NCBI GenBank assembly: GCA_025403435.1
Contig: CM046348.1
Coordinates: forward strand, 10,906,606 to 10,970,605
Reading direction: 5' to 3'
Length of the DNA stretch: 64,000 nucleotides
Source of the DNA: Artocarpus heterophyllus
Taxonomy: Eukaryota; Streptophyta; Magnoliopsida; Rosales; Moraceae
The first letter of the stretch is position 1. Every line of letters starts with the position of its first letter. A program made the translations under genes and the position numbers. Shown in pieces: positions 48,734 to 58,799 of this stretch. Under the pieces are notes generated by a model. The model had not been told where the DNA came from, did no database searches, and was given only the letters and a program-made list of their open reading frames with translations.

Positions 48734-50802
48734 ATGGATGCTTTCTCTGGGTCTCTCCCAAGAACCTCAAGGGCTAAAGACAGGAGAATGGGGTCTGTTC
48801 CAGTGGTTCGCTTCCCGATCGTCTTCTTCGTCAGGGTTTTGGGGCTCATTGTTGCCGCTCTGCTCCTCACCTGGACCAACTACTTTCGTGGAGGATTGGC
48901 TCTCATTTCCGACAACAAAGATCTCATCTTCAATGTATCTCTTTCTCTCTCCTCTTCTTTTCTCCTCCTATGTTTTGATTGAATTTTTCTATTCAACGTT
49001 GGTGTTCTGTATCTATTTGCTCAATTCAGCTTCTTGTGATTTCTTTGTTGTGCATTCTTGTCTTTTTATGCCCTAGATTGAGTTCATGGTTCGTGGTTGG
49101 TTTCATTTGTTCTTCCGAGTTCTGACCTTCTGAGAACCATCATTGCTTGAGTATGAAAACTTTAATGTTGAGATCCGAATTATGATGATTGGGGGCTTTT
49201 TCATATGCTAAATTGTAACGTAATATGCTTTCAACTCAGTTAATGAATTCCTGTTTCTCTAATTGCTAGAAGAGCTCTTTTTATTTTTATTTTTTATTTT
49301 TTTAGTATCAATCGTGTTTACGAGCTTAATTAGTTGATTAGTTTGCAAATTGTGAGTCCCTTTTTCCCTCTTTGGAGAAATGGTGTCAATGTTTTTCGCT
49401 CTAATATGTTCCGTTTCAAGTAACTTACCTATCTTCTTCCAGTTTTTAACGTCATTGTTATCTGTCTTGCAGGTTCATCCAGTCTTAATGGTGATCAGTC
49501 TGGTGCTTTTAAATGGAGAAGGTAAACGTTTTTCCCCAACTGTGATTCAATTGTACTTGGAATTCCTTGTTTGGGGTTAATAAAGAGAAATCTTGTTAAA
49601 TCTGTCTTCCAATTTCCATGGAAAACTTTTAATTTTGGTATGCAAGTTTTTAAAATTGGTCTGCTGTGTATTCTTCAATCTTATGGAGTTTAATAGTCCA
49701 GTCTTATGTGGGGGTGTAGGATAAGTTTTCCTCATTTTGCATTCTTCAATCTTATGGAGTTGAGTTGTTTGTTTAAGTATAGTTGTTTATCGAAGAGCAC
49801 TTTTAAGCAAAATGGGCTATGATTCGAAGGCTTTCCCTGTTGATGATAACCTTTGGAATGACAAAAGTTGTAGTCCATGGAACTCTATCGACAAATGTAA
49901 GAGAAAAATGTTAAAACTAAATTTTGGAGGATGACAAATTAGATTACTTGCACATTATCTGACCTTGCTGGTAAAATTGTAAAACTGATAACTACAAGGA
50001 TTCTCTGTGTCTCTGAGACCTTTGCAACAATATTTATATAGAATCTTGTGATTATGTTGAAAAGCTATGGATATTGTTAGATCATAATTCATAAGCTAGA
50101 GGTGGCTATTGGAAAGGAGTAACCAATTTGAAGTTCAAAGTCCTGATATTGAATGACTCTATGGATTCATGCAGCCATGCTAGCATACAAGACTATATCA
50201 GGAACAAAAAGCTTAAAAAGTTGGTTCATCTTGGCCTGCAATTCCTGGCTTTCTGCTTAAGCATTGTTGGTGTATGGGCTGCTCTGAAATTCCACAATGA
50301 CAAGGGAATTGACAATTTTTACAGCCTGCATTCTTGGTTGGGTCTAGCCTGCCTATTTCTATTCGGCATCCAGGTGACTCCTACATATCCTTCTACCACA
50401 ACTTACAATTACTTCTACAAAGTTTTCATTCAGAAGTTAGTTTCTACGTCTGCACCTGTGGAACGTAAAACTATTTTTCCTCTGTTTTGGAACAGTGGGC
50501 TGCTGGATTTGTGACGTTTTGGTATCCGGGTGGCTCTGCAAGTAACCGAGCTTCCTTGCTGCCATGGCATGTATTCTTTGGTGTTTACATCTATGCCCTT
50601 GCCATTGCTACTGTGACCACTGGTATTTTGGAGGAAAGCAACATTTCTGCAAACCAACAAAGTAATATCACGCTATTCGACTGAGTCTCTGTTGGTGAAC
50701 TCTCTTGGTGTATTGGTTGTTGCACTGGGTGGATTTGTTATTCTTGCAGTCATAACTTCTACCCATGATAAAGTTGATAATGTCAGAGAAGCAACAGAGT
50801 AG
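48734..50802 (+). CDS. CYB561: Transmembrane ascorbate ferrireductase (cytochrome b561), frame broken twice in this assembly
   Basis: Exons: 48734-48934, 49473-49521, 50175-50373, 50496-50802, with good GT-AG borders. About 251 residues if frames are joined, normal for plant CYB561A proteins. It moves electrons from cytosolic ascorbate across the tonoplast or another membrane to acceptors such as monodehydroascorbate or Fe(III), through two hemes held by four histidines; all four are visible (VHPVLM, LVHLGLQ, SLHSWLG, LPWHVF). Six hydrophobic helices are expected. Two breaks: one base short in the A-rich GGAACAAAAAGCTTAAAAAG at 50,200-50,220 in exon 3, and one extra base at CAACAAAG (50,656-50,662) in exon 4, after which the last helix and the C-terminus continue in another frame to TAG at 50,800. 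Either consensus errors or a recent pseudogene. Confidence 0.85.
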
Positions 50803-51648
50803 GCAGACACCAAATATTTCTTAGCATCGGTGAGGCTTAATCTTACCCCATTTGGGACCGTCATGTATGCTCGTCGGAGGATGATGGCAATTTTTTCTTA
50901 TACATTCATAGGCAAAAGAGACTAGTTCCTTTTTCATCGTTTGCTATCTTTCTCAATTGCCCATTCCACTCGAGGTGTCTGTGTATTGTCGTTCATCTAC
51001 TCCTTTTCCTCTTCATTTTACGTTAGTTTTCTCTGTTACTTAAGAATATATGGGGGGTAAGATTCTGCACATTTCTACCAAAATAATTTCGCAACTTTAT
51101 TGAGAAATTGAAGATGTGGCTTGTGTAGATGCCTAGACGCCTGAACTCATGAAGGAACAACGTTAAGGTTGTCGTCTATCAGAGTTTAAACCATGATAAC
51201 AACGTCCAAGATTTCTGTCACCAGGTGGTCCCATCATTTCGAGCTTTGATACCGAAAAACATCCGATAGTTCCCCAGTTAGAATTTAAGGCAAATGAAGT
51301 TGGTGGTTAATTTTTTGCTCTGAAGTTTATGGCTAATGATAACCTTAATTTATCTAAACCATATCTGTTCAGAATTAAGGAAAAAGTTAATGGTTACAAC
51401 ATGCACGAACCCATCACAAAATCCGCCCGGAGAGGCGAAAATATCGCTCTCTTCGCTGAGTCAGGTGAAAAATAAGTTCAGAACATCAAAAGCTTGCCGA
51501 GGCAAGTGGCTCTTATTCTAAAATGGTGAACTAGAGAAGAAAGCAAGCAACAAAAACTTCTCTAGCCTTATTGTTCTAAGCTGCTGATATTGATTTTCCA
51601 GCATGCACACAAAATTTGGAGATGCGTCCGTGGTCGTATCCCAATGAC
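50803..51648. other. 3' UTRs of two convergent genes
   Basis: This lies between the stop of CYB561 (+) and the stop of eIF2B delta (-). No repeats or other coding sequence recognised; both 3' UTRs probably fill most of it. Confidence 0.45.
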
Positions 51649-52756
51649 TTATATCCACACTTGTTCTCTTCTGTATTCACGAACAATGACCGGTACACTT
51701 GTTGGTGGCACCTGAAAGAAACAAAAGTAGAGTCATATTTTTTGTGGTTATAATGGTATACATAACTTAGCTGTAAATCAGTAAACAAACTGATATTAAA
51801 AAAAAAAATTAGTAAAGATAAACAAAAGACTTGTCACTCTCTCCCTATCTCCATCCAGAAAACCCTGCCCCTTTCTTTTTGGTAACTTAGGACATCCAAG
51901 CCTCTTTGAGCACCTAACTAATCTCTAAGGGTATGTGTAAACCCTCCTATCCGAACACACCGCGATAAACCAAGGGGAATCAAACCCAAGACCTCCCACT
52001 TATTGGGTGAGGTCCTGAGCCACTTTAAGTTACCTCTCGGGGTTCTGTCCCCTCTTCTTCGAAAATCAGTGCGCTTCTCGTAACAACTTAAAAATTAGAA
52101 CAAGGAACTTGAAATAAAAAAATTATTTACCATTCCATAATCTGTGATTATCATTGAAATATAATCCGAAGGTGTCGCATCATAGCTGCCAATAAAAAAT
52201 TAACAACAAGACTGCTTCGTCAACAATGTAAATGAAAATTTATGACATGCAACGTGCTAGAATTAACAACACTTACATCAGGTTCAGAAGTTGCAACTTT
52301 TCGCTGGTGGCCAAGTGGTCCAAACTGTTAAGATCCTCTCTACCAGGAACCTTTGAGATGGCATCTGGATCACCTGCAAGAAATGGAACACATACCTGAG
52401 CCGCCAAACAAGCAGAGCGAAAGACATAACATAAGTCTATTGCTTCCAGAAACACAGACCTAGCTCATTAGCGCATATTGAGTCAAGCTGTACCCTTTCA
52501 TGAAACTTATAAGCCTCGCAACAAACTAAGACTGGTACACGGAATGCATGCGCAACCATAGCAACGCAAGCCGTCCCAACTCTTGAGATAATGTTCCATG
52601 CACAAAACCGATGAAGCACCCAGAAAAACTCGAGTAACTTCATGCATGATATAAGATACAGCATTTATGTGAGTGTAAGTACAATTAAGGCCCTTCCCAC
52701 CAACCTACGAGTAAGAGTTGTCCTTCAAGTTTTGGACGAGAGTCCACTATCACAAC
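51649..52756 (-). CDS. EIF2B4: Translation initiation factor eIF2B subunit delta, C-terminal part (cut by gap)
   Basis: Minus-strand exons: 52756-52460 (open towards the N gap), 52373-52277, 52185-52131, 51711-51649. Junction phases agree, and the end ...[16 protein letters not shown] follows the family. Recognisable blocks are [76 protein letters not shown] and [18 protein letters not shown]. The protein is a regulatory subunit of the GDP/GTP exchange factor for eIF2 in the cytosol, controlling translation initiation. The gap-side exon has about four single-base losses between 52,570 and 52,720, whereas the three downstream exons are clean. The 420-bp last intron contains an old repeat (51,850-52,040). 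Confidence 0.85.
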
Positions 52757-52856
52757 NNNNNNNNNNNNNNNNNNNNNNNNNNNNNNNNNNNNNNNNNNNN
52801 NNNNNNNNNNNNNNNNNNNNNNNNNNNNNNNNNNNNNNNNNNNNNNNNNNNNNNNN
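52757..52856. other. Assembly gap of exactly 100 N
   Basis: One hundred Ns, a conventional placeholder for a gap of unknown size. The N-terminal part of eIF2B delta should lie in it or beyond it; none is seen to the right. What adjoins on the right is LTR sequence, so the gap may hide more of a repeat. Confidence 0.95.
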
Positions 52857-53120
52857 TCATTCGAAAACTTTTGGCAAAATGAAAAGAACGTTACATAATG
52901 AGCATTATTTAGGGAGACAAAATTGGTAGAAGTGAGTATAGGTAAGTTTGAATGTTACCTTTGATAACTTTGTAAGAAAGCTAAAGTGACATTTTTTTTA
53001 ATAACTAAGACAACAAAGACAAACTTGGTAATTTTTTTAAATGTTATAAAATTTTTAAATTGTCACATTTTATTTATTAAATTTTATAAAATTAATACCC
53101 GTTAAAATACAGGTGTTACA
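52857..53120 (-). repeat. Truncated LTR of the 54-62 kb element's family
   Basis: On the minus strand it starts TGTAACACCTGTATTTTAACGG at 53,120 and continues AT-rich towards the gap, resembling the first 250 bp of the LTRs at 54,177 / 60,405 and of the solo LTR ending at 22,335 (which also has a CCTGTTAAAAT-type start). The rest is lost in the gap. Confidence 0.55.
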
Positions 53121-53484
53121 GAGATGGGCAATAGTTGAACCCATATTGGGAGCATATAGAGGCTTAACTAAGGACCCTTATATATAGAGTTCAAATCCTT
53201 CCGTCCAAGTTCAAATCCTTCACTTAAGTTGAGCGGGACTGAGGCGTCATTAATTAGTTTTCAGCTCTATCAATTTTTTTCCTCAAAAGTTAAAGACGAG
53301 AATTAATTTGTTACTGAAAAAGAAAGTTAAAGATGAGGATTATTTATCTAAAAAGGAAATAAAATATCCGCATACATATCATTGCATCCCATTTAATTTA
53401 TCCAATGAAATGTCAGAATGGACCAGTTGATCCTTTTCTCACTCAGACTATGGATGAAATAAGCTTATATTGTGTTTCTTTATT

Positions 53485-53692
53485 TTTTAGTTGGGGTGGA
53501 ATATATAAACGTTGTCATCAGATTTAATCCAAAAAAAAAAAAACGTTGTCATCAGATTTATTTCAAAAAAAAAAGTTTGCGAAGAAATGTAAGGTGGCAT
53601 TGACTTCAGTGAATTAAGGAGTGCAGGGAGGTGTGTGCGTGTCTGCATGTGGGTGAAGTGGGAGTTAAGAAGAGGGATGGAATTTCAAAAAA
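53485..53692 (+). repeat. Direct duplicate, left copy
   Basis: Shares with 62,922-63,135 the colinear string TTGTCATCAGATTTAATCCA, a poly-A-separated second ATCAGATTTATTTC, GTGGCATT..GTGAATTAAG, and GGGTGAAGTGGGAGTTAAGA followed by AGAGGGATGGAATTTC. Similarity is high but with indels. Both copies lie outside the LTR element and in the same orientation. Confidence 0.8.
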
Positions 53693-53772
53693 CCATGAAA
53701 TAAATAAAATGTTTATATATCAAAATAAATAAAATGGCCATCTAGGCTTAAAACGTCTCATAATTAAATCTA

Positions 53773-53921
53773 AGGTGTTTGGTAGAAAGTAGTCGGAACC
53801 ACTTTCTTAGTTATAAATAGTATAAAAGCTTTCACATATTATAATAACAATAAAAATCGTTACAATATAAAGTTTTACATACTACAATAAAAACAGTTCT
53901 AACCACCCCGTCAAACGGCCT
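53773..53921. mobile_element. MITE of the GGTGTTTGG family (copy 3)
   Basis: It begins AGGTGTTTGGTAGAAAGTAG and ends AACCACCCCGTCAAACGGCCT, giving inverted GTTTGG / CAAAC ends with inner GGAACCACTT and AGTTCTAACCACC arms. The centre has ATAAAGTTTTACATACTACA, the complement-type core of the family. Confidence 0.5.
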
Positions 53922-54176
53922 CTTATTTTTTGAAAAACAGAGGCTACTATAAAATTTTCTTCTTTAGACCTAAACATAATCTCATATTTTGCTAATTTTT
54001 TGACAAATGTGATGCAATTTTTTCAAATAAACTCACTTAATAACAAGTCACTCTTTTCAATTATATTTACAAGAGTGTCATCTCTTCTCTTTTAATCCCC
54101 CTATCTCACGTTCGTACATTATTCTTTGCACTCAGTATTTACAGAAATGCCGCCTTATTATTTTCTCCCCTCGTTA

Positions 54177-56144
54177 TGTGACACCTGTTAGTTCTTCTAA
54201 CGGGTATTGAGGTAATTAAATTAATTTTTAATGTATAAAAAAAATTGCTTCATTTAAATTTATTTTATAATATTTATTTTTATCTATTTTTAAATTTTCT
54301 AAAATTCTCATATATTTATTTAGTATGATTACTAAAAAGCCTTAGAACTTCTAATAAATCTCAAAAATGTCATATTGGCATTATGTGTGTTAAAGTCTTA
54401 GATGAGACATAAGGATATCTTTTCCAACTACTCTTGACCCTCATTTTCTTTATTTCCTCCGTGACATGCTCCAACATATCTCCTCTATAATTGCTTCTAT
54501 CACTTCTCTTCAAAGACTTCATCTTTCTTCCTTTTTCTTCCACGGTTCCCACACTCTTCTTCTCATTTCTTTGCTGAAGCAAAATACTTAGAGAACTTCT
54601 TCAAGGCAGCCATAAAAATCAGCCACCATCACCTCCATTTGAGCAAGAATTTCAGTCATACCGAAGTAAAGGAACCTGTTTTGAAGCCATTTCAAGCTTC
54701 CAACTAACCATAATCCGAGGTTAGAATCTTATGAACAAATTTAGTCTTTCATTTATAAATTTTCTTTTATACTAAAGGATTATTCAAATTTGCGTTCTTA
54801 AACCTAAGTATATGTTTGTTGCTATTTTGGAGCATATGTATGAAGTCTAAGTGTATATGCCCTAGACAGAAAATTTATATTGTTTAAACTTTGTAATACC
54901 TCTATGGGCAGTGGTTATTTCTTGAAATTCTAAGATTAAATTAAAATAAATTTTATGAATGTAGTTGTATGTTGTGCTTTAGTTTTAATTGTCCTTATGC
55001 ACGCCTTAGGATCAAGGGAGTATGGAGCTAACGTTAATTGATTCCAGGGATTAAGAGACTGTTGATAAGCTTGAAAGGTAGGGATTCTATTACTCATCTT
55101 TTGTGAGGTTTTTATAGAATTAAAATTGATTGTTTTGCCGCAATATATATATATCTATGTTGAACTGATATTATATGATTATCACATATGAAACTATGAC
55201 ATGGACTCGTCTTGTATTGTACGGCGAGAGACATAATGAATTGACACATGTTATAAATTGAGAAGCATGGTTAGGAAAACTGACTCTATTAATAATGATT
55301 TAATATAGAGAAATGGTGAGACATGAAGAGGCGGCGATTACGTCCTTGGGCATGAATACCCTAAAAGGTAAAATAGGGGGAAGGTGATGACGCTTCCTTG
55401 GGTTGAAAGTCCCAGAACACACTGTACAGGAATCGATTTGGTGAGGACTCGGGGCTTGATGTCCCCTCACCGGAGCACCCTTGGAATGTTTATAGGGTGA
55501 TCAAGTGCGCCCATTTGGGTCTCGATGAGTTGAGTGATACTCAATTTAACATGGATACCTAGGAACAATGATGATTGGTAATATTTGTATAAATGTGTAA
55601 TTATGACACTTGGTAATGATTAACTACGGTATCCATAAGATGTGATCATAATAAACCTCATAATCTGGAATATGATGTGACTTACTAACCATGCAGGTTT
55701 TAATGTGGTAATGATAAAACCTAAAGGTGAGTAATGGCTTTCTCTACTGAGCATAGTGTGCTCATACCCTTATATTTTATCTTTTCAGGACTCACTAAGT
55801 GTGAGGTGGCTACGAGAAATATAGTTGAGGAAGTGATGTAGCTATATTACATTGGGACTGCTTCAATTGTTGAGAATGTTCTTCATGATAATGTAAGCAT
55901 CAATTGTTACTTTCTGTGACTGTATTACAATGTGTTGAGGGTTAAAATGATGATGACAACAGTTATATTATTAAATTTAAGGTGCTACATTAAAACTGTG
56001 GTTTATTTATTGTTTATATTTTTATTTTTGAGTTGAGAGTTTTCATTTAAGTCCCGGGCAAATTTTATTTTAAGGTTTTACTTTTATTATTTATTTTTAT
56101 TTTATCTCATTAAAAACTGTTAACCCCCATATAGGGGCGTTACA
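54177..56144 (+). repeat. 5' LTR of the cargo-carrying element
   Basis: 1,968 bp, TG...CA ends. Differences from the 3' LTR are mostly single substitutions and 1-bp indels (for example ACACCTGTTAG versus ACACCCGTTA at the start). It was probably formed in one retrotransposition event with the 3' copy. Confidence 0.95.
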
Positions 56145-56151
56145 GAATTTT

Positions 56152-56164
56152 TGGTATCAGAGCC
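56152..56164 (+). other. Primer-binding site of the cargo element
   Basis: TGGTATCAGAGCC, complementary to the 3' end of initiator tRNA-Met, 7 bp after the 5' LTR end. Confidence 0.9.
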
Positions 56165-57349
56165 TAGGTTCGGTTAACCTAGGGAGTGTAGCACCACTTT
56201 AAAAAAATATATATTTTTGAGATGGTTTGAAGCTGAATTTTCATTGTCATCATCAAAATGAACCTTCACATTGATTTATACAGTCTAGAAGGATGTAACA
56301 TGGAAATGCCATAGAATGAAAATATTAATAGTTATATATGAGTACAATAATTATATAGAAGGAAAGTATTAATAGTTATGAGGGAATGATAATTATATGA
56401 AATGAGTTTATAAGTAGATTGCTTATGAGAGATTCGTATAATATTTGGATCTATAAGCATATTTAATTCGTATAAACGATGAGAAATTCGTATAGATAAG
56501 AGGATTTAAAAGCCTTTTGTCTCGTGAAAAACAATGAGAAATATAAGGCTTGATTTATTGATTTTAAAGTTTGACATAGATATGCCAAATTTTTCGTAAT
56601 TGATTCAAACCTAAGTAATGATATGTGTGGATTCGATGGAGCACATAAGTGTCAATAACTTTTCTTGAAAGTTCTATTTATTTGAGGAATATGATATAAG
56701 TTGGGAATCATGGTATTGAATCTTGAGAGAGATAAATGTTAGACTTTTGGTCTGTTGAGACTGTGTAAAATCTAGAATGCATGAATCTCAAAATTGGAAT
56801 ATTTCGTTACGTACATTGTATTTAAGTGTATCAGTGAATCTTTTGGTTACCTAAGGTTTTGTTATATGAGGAAATTATATATTGTATAAGTAGAATTGTG
56901 GGGATTGTAGATGTTCTTAAGTAGTAACATCTAGTGTCTTTGTTCATTGATATGGTCTACGTTGAAAGACGTAAATCGTATTGATTTCAAGGTTAGTCAC
57001 ATTCTAAACCCTTGGTAGCAATGATGATGAATCCATTGATAGATGTTGAGTATTAGGAATAACATATGGGTGTATGCATTGTTCAATAAGGTTTTGATTA
57101 AAACAAAATCATTTGAGTTGTTGGAAGATTGTGTTGTTATGAAATGATTTTAAATATCATTCAGGAAGATCCTTGTTGTCGTTAAATTAGATTTGTTGTT
57201 CATAGTTAACTTTATCTATAGTGGGCTTTAAATTGGGTTTAAGATTTATATAAATTGGTTTTCAATTTTATGTTTGTTATTTAACTCGTTCTAAATGTGT
57301 TAAGGCCCGAAACAACCTGACCATTTTCAACTTAGAACATTTGGGCCTA
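56165..57349 (+). other. Non-coding leader region of the cargo element
   Basis: About 1.2 kb where gag would normally sit. It is AT-rich with stops in all plus frames and no recognisable gag remnant such as a CCHC knuckle. Short motifs recur (AGAAATTCGTATA-like at 56,430 and 56,480; ATTATATGA around 56,353-56,400). Confidence 0.6.
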
Positions 57350-57635
57350 GTTCAAATCTTAAATCAGTTTGATTCACACTGTCTCTCCCACGTGGTCTCT
57401 ATACGTGTCATATACAGTGGTTTAATTATTGTTTACATATACGTTTACTGTGCGTAAGACCTTATTTCTCCGAGTTCACTTTTTCTCTCTTAATTTGTTA
57501 TTTTCTCTCTAAATCGCAAATCCTCTTCTTTTTCATTAAAAATTCTTCTTTTTCTCTAAAAGAAGAAGAAATTCTAGGATTCTGCAATTTACTATCTTAA
57601 TTTTTCCTTTCTATTTACTCTTCTTTCATCTCATC
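57350..57635 (+). promoter_or_regulatory. Possible internal promoter and CT-rich 5' leader for cargo ORF 1
   Basis: 57,380-57,425 holds a GC-richer patch with CCACGTGG (palindromic G-box core) and TATACGTGTCATATACAG. After 57,475 the sequence turns into a CT-rich leader (TTTTTCTCTCTTAATTTG, TTTTCTCTCTAAATCG, CTTCTTTTTCATT) right up to the ATG at 57,636, with no upstream ATG in the last 100 bp apart from the start itself. This looks like the 5' end of a plant mRNA or captured transcript. Whether it is active is unknown. Confidence 0.4.
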
Positions 57636-58157
57636 ATGGACCCAAAGTACCAACATCTGAGAAAGTATTTCCCATCACTCTCCCAAAAGATTCTCAAAAA
57701 GAAATATAAGGCTAGAATTACTCGGTTGTGGATTCTTATGCGTTTTGGCATCCCTTGTGATGTGAGAATGTTGATAGAGGGGAAAATCCGTCCGAGTGAC
57801 TTTAGTCAAGATGTCGGTTTACCAGGAACAGGTACCAGTCGTAGTGCAATGAAAAGAAGAGCTCGTGCCATCGTGGTCACTTGTAACAAATGTGGAAGAC
57901 AAAATTGTAACGGTAAATGTACTTCACCTGGTTATATGTCTACGAATAGAGAGGATAAAATAAGGTTTTGTAGGGATGGACTTTCAAAGGAGAACTTGGA
58001 TAGCATCCATCCTCCTCTCCACGGTCACCCTAGTGGATATGTTCAAGGAGCTATTTTTAAACTCTGGCCTAAATTTTATACAGAAAGACAACGCCTCAGG
58101 AATATGGTATTTCTAGATCCTGTTTGCCAAGCCATAAGAAAACTGGATGGGGAATAA
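57636..58157 (+). CDS. Cargo ORF 1: basic Cys-rich protein resembling betaflexivirid nucleic-acid-binding proteins
   Basis: Intact 173 codons, no intron. Order: a Lys-rich N-terminus (residues 1-30), a hydrophobic helix-like stretch ITRLWILMRFGIP (about 29-41), a linker with GLPGTGTS (62-69), a basic run MKRRARA (72-78), then a compact cluster CNKCGRQNCNGKC (83-95; C-x2-C-x4-C-x3-C) followed by SPGY, EDKIRFCRDGL, and a C-terminal region with FKLWPKFYTERQ. The arrangement hydrophobic helix, Gly/Ser, Arg-rich run, small zinc-finger-like Cys cluster is that of the small nucleic-acid-binding and silencing-suppressor proteins at the 3' end of carlavirus, vitivirus and allied genomes; RRAR followed by a Cys pair is the strongest point. 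No other viral gene is present. The resemblance is from memory and the function is unproven. It could also be an unrelated retroelement accessory protein. Confidence 0.6.
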   Translation: MDPKYQHLRKYFPSLSQKILKKKYKARITRLWILMRFGIPCDVRMLIEGKIRPSDFSQDVGLPGTGTSRSAMKRRARAIVVTCNKCGRQNCNGKCTSPGYMSTNREDKIRFCRDGLSKENLDSIHPPLHGHPSGYVQGAIFKLWPKFYTERQRLRNMVFLDPVCQAIRKLDGE

Positions 58158-58799
58158 GTCATCGCTCTATAAAGGTTATTTAGTCTTTACTTATTTGAAG
58201 CAGTTTTAGCTGATGTTCAACAGTTTGTGTTTTTCTTTTACTCAAAATATTTGCTTTTGTGTTTGAAATAATTGTGATTATTAGATTGATACAGTAAGTG
58301 TTAATATCTTATTTAATTTATGATTTTCTTAAATATATATATAATAAAATATATTATCTTATCAGACACGTCACATACGGTACAGTAATATGTTTGAATT
58401 TTGAAAAGCTTATCCAGATATTTCAAGATTGTGTCTCAAATTTCAAAAGTTCTACAGTATTTGTCGTTTATATTAAATTTCTAGACTTGGTGTATATTTG
58501 TCAAAAAGTCTACAGTTGTGTCAAGAGGGTCTTTTGTCGAATTGTTCTCAATTGTCAAAAGTTATACAATTAGAGTCTAATCTTTTTCAAAAAGTGAATC
58601 AGATTTTCTGTAAACTATCAATCACCTTATCTTACTTTTTTATCCGCACAAGATTTTGTTTAAATCTTTGGATTACCTTTTCATTACCTACTCGTCTATC
58701 TCTTTAGCCCTTTTTGTATATTTCTCATCTTTAAAAACTCATGTAGAACCCGAAGTCTAAGTGGAGCAGACATTAAGCAACCACTTCTATAAACCAAAT
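58158..58799 (+). other. Spacer between the two cargo ORFs
   Basis: About 640 bp of T-rich sequence. Related short strings recur: CAAAAGTTCTACAG (58,444), CAAAAAGTCTACAG (58,501) and CAAAAGTTATACAA (58,556). No ORF of note and no recognisable splice structure linking the two ORFs. Confidence 0.5.

Larger units (their letters stand above)
53121..54176. other. Intergenic, with a duplicated block
   Basis: No gene seen. The block 53,485-53,692 recurs at 62,922-63,135 beyond the LTR element. AACGTTGTCATCAGATTTA occurs twice within it (53,510 and 53,543). A MITE copy follows at 53,773-53,921. Confidence 0.45.

Noticed and set aside
52642..52929. ORF across the N gap
   Set aside because: It is open only because Ns are read as unknown residues; the flanks belong to different features on the other strand.
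54370..54582. Minus-strand 70-codon ORF repeated at 60,559-60,795
   Set aside because: It lies within both LTRs, differs in length between them because of single-base indels, and has no recognisable motif.
58761..58799. Earlier start for the LOG-like ORF
   Set aside because: The upstream codon at 58,761 is GTG; the ATG at 58,800 gives the usual LOG N-terminal length before VCVFCGSS.
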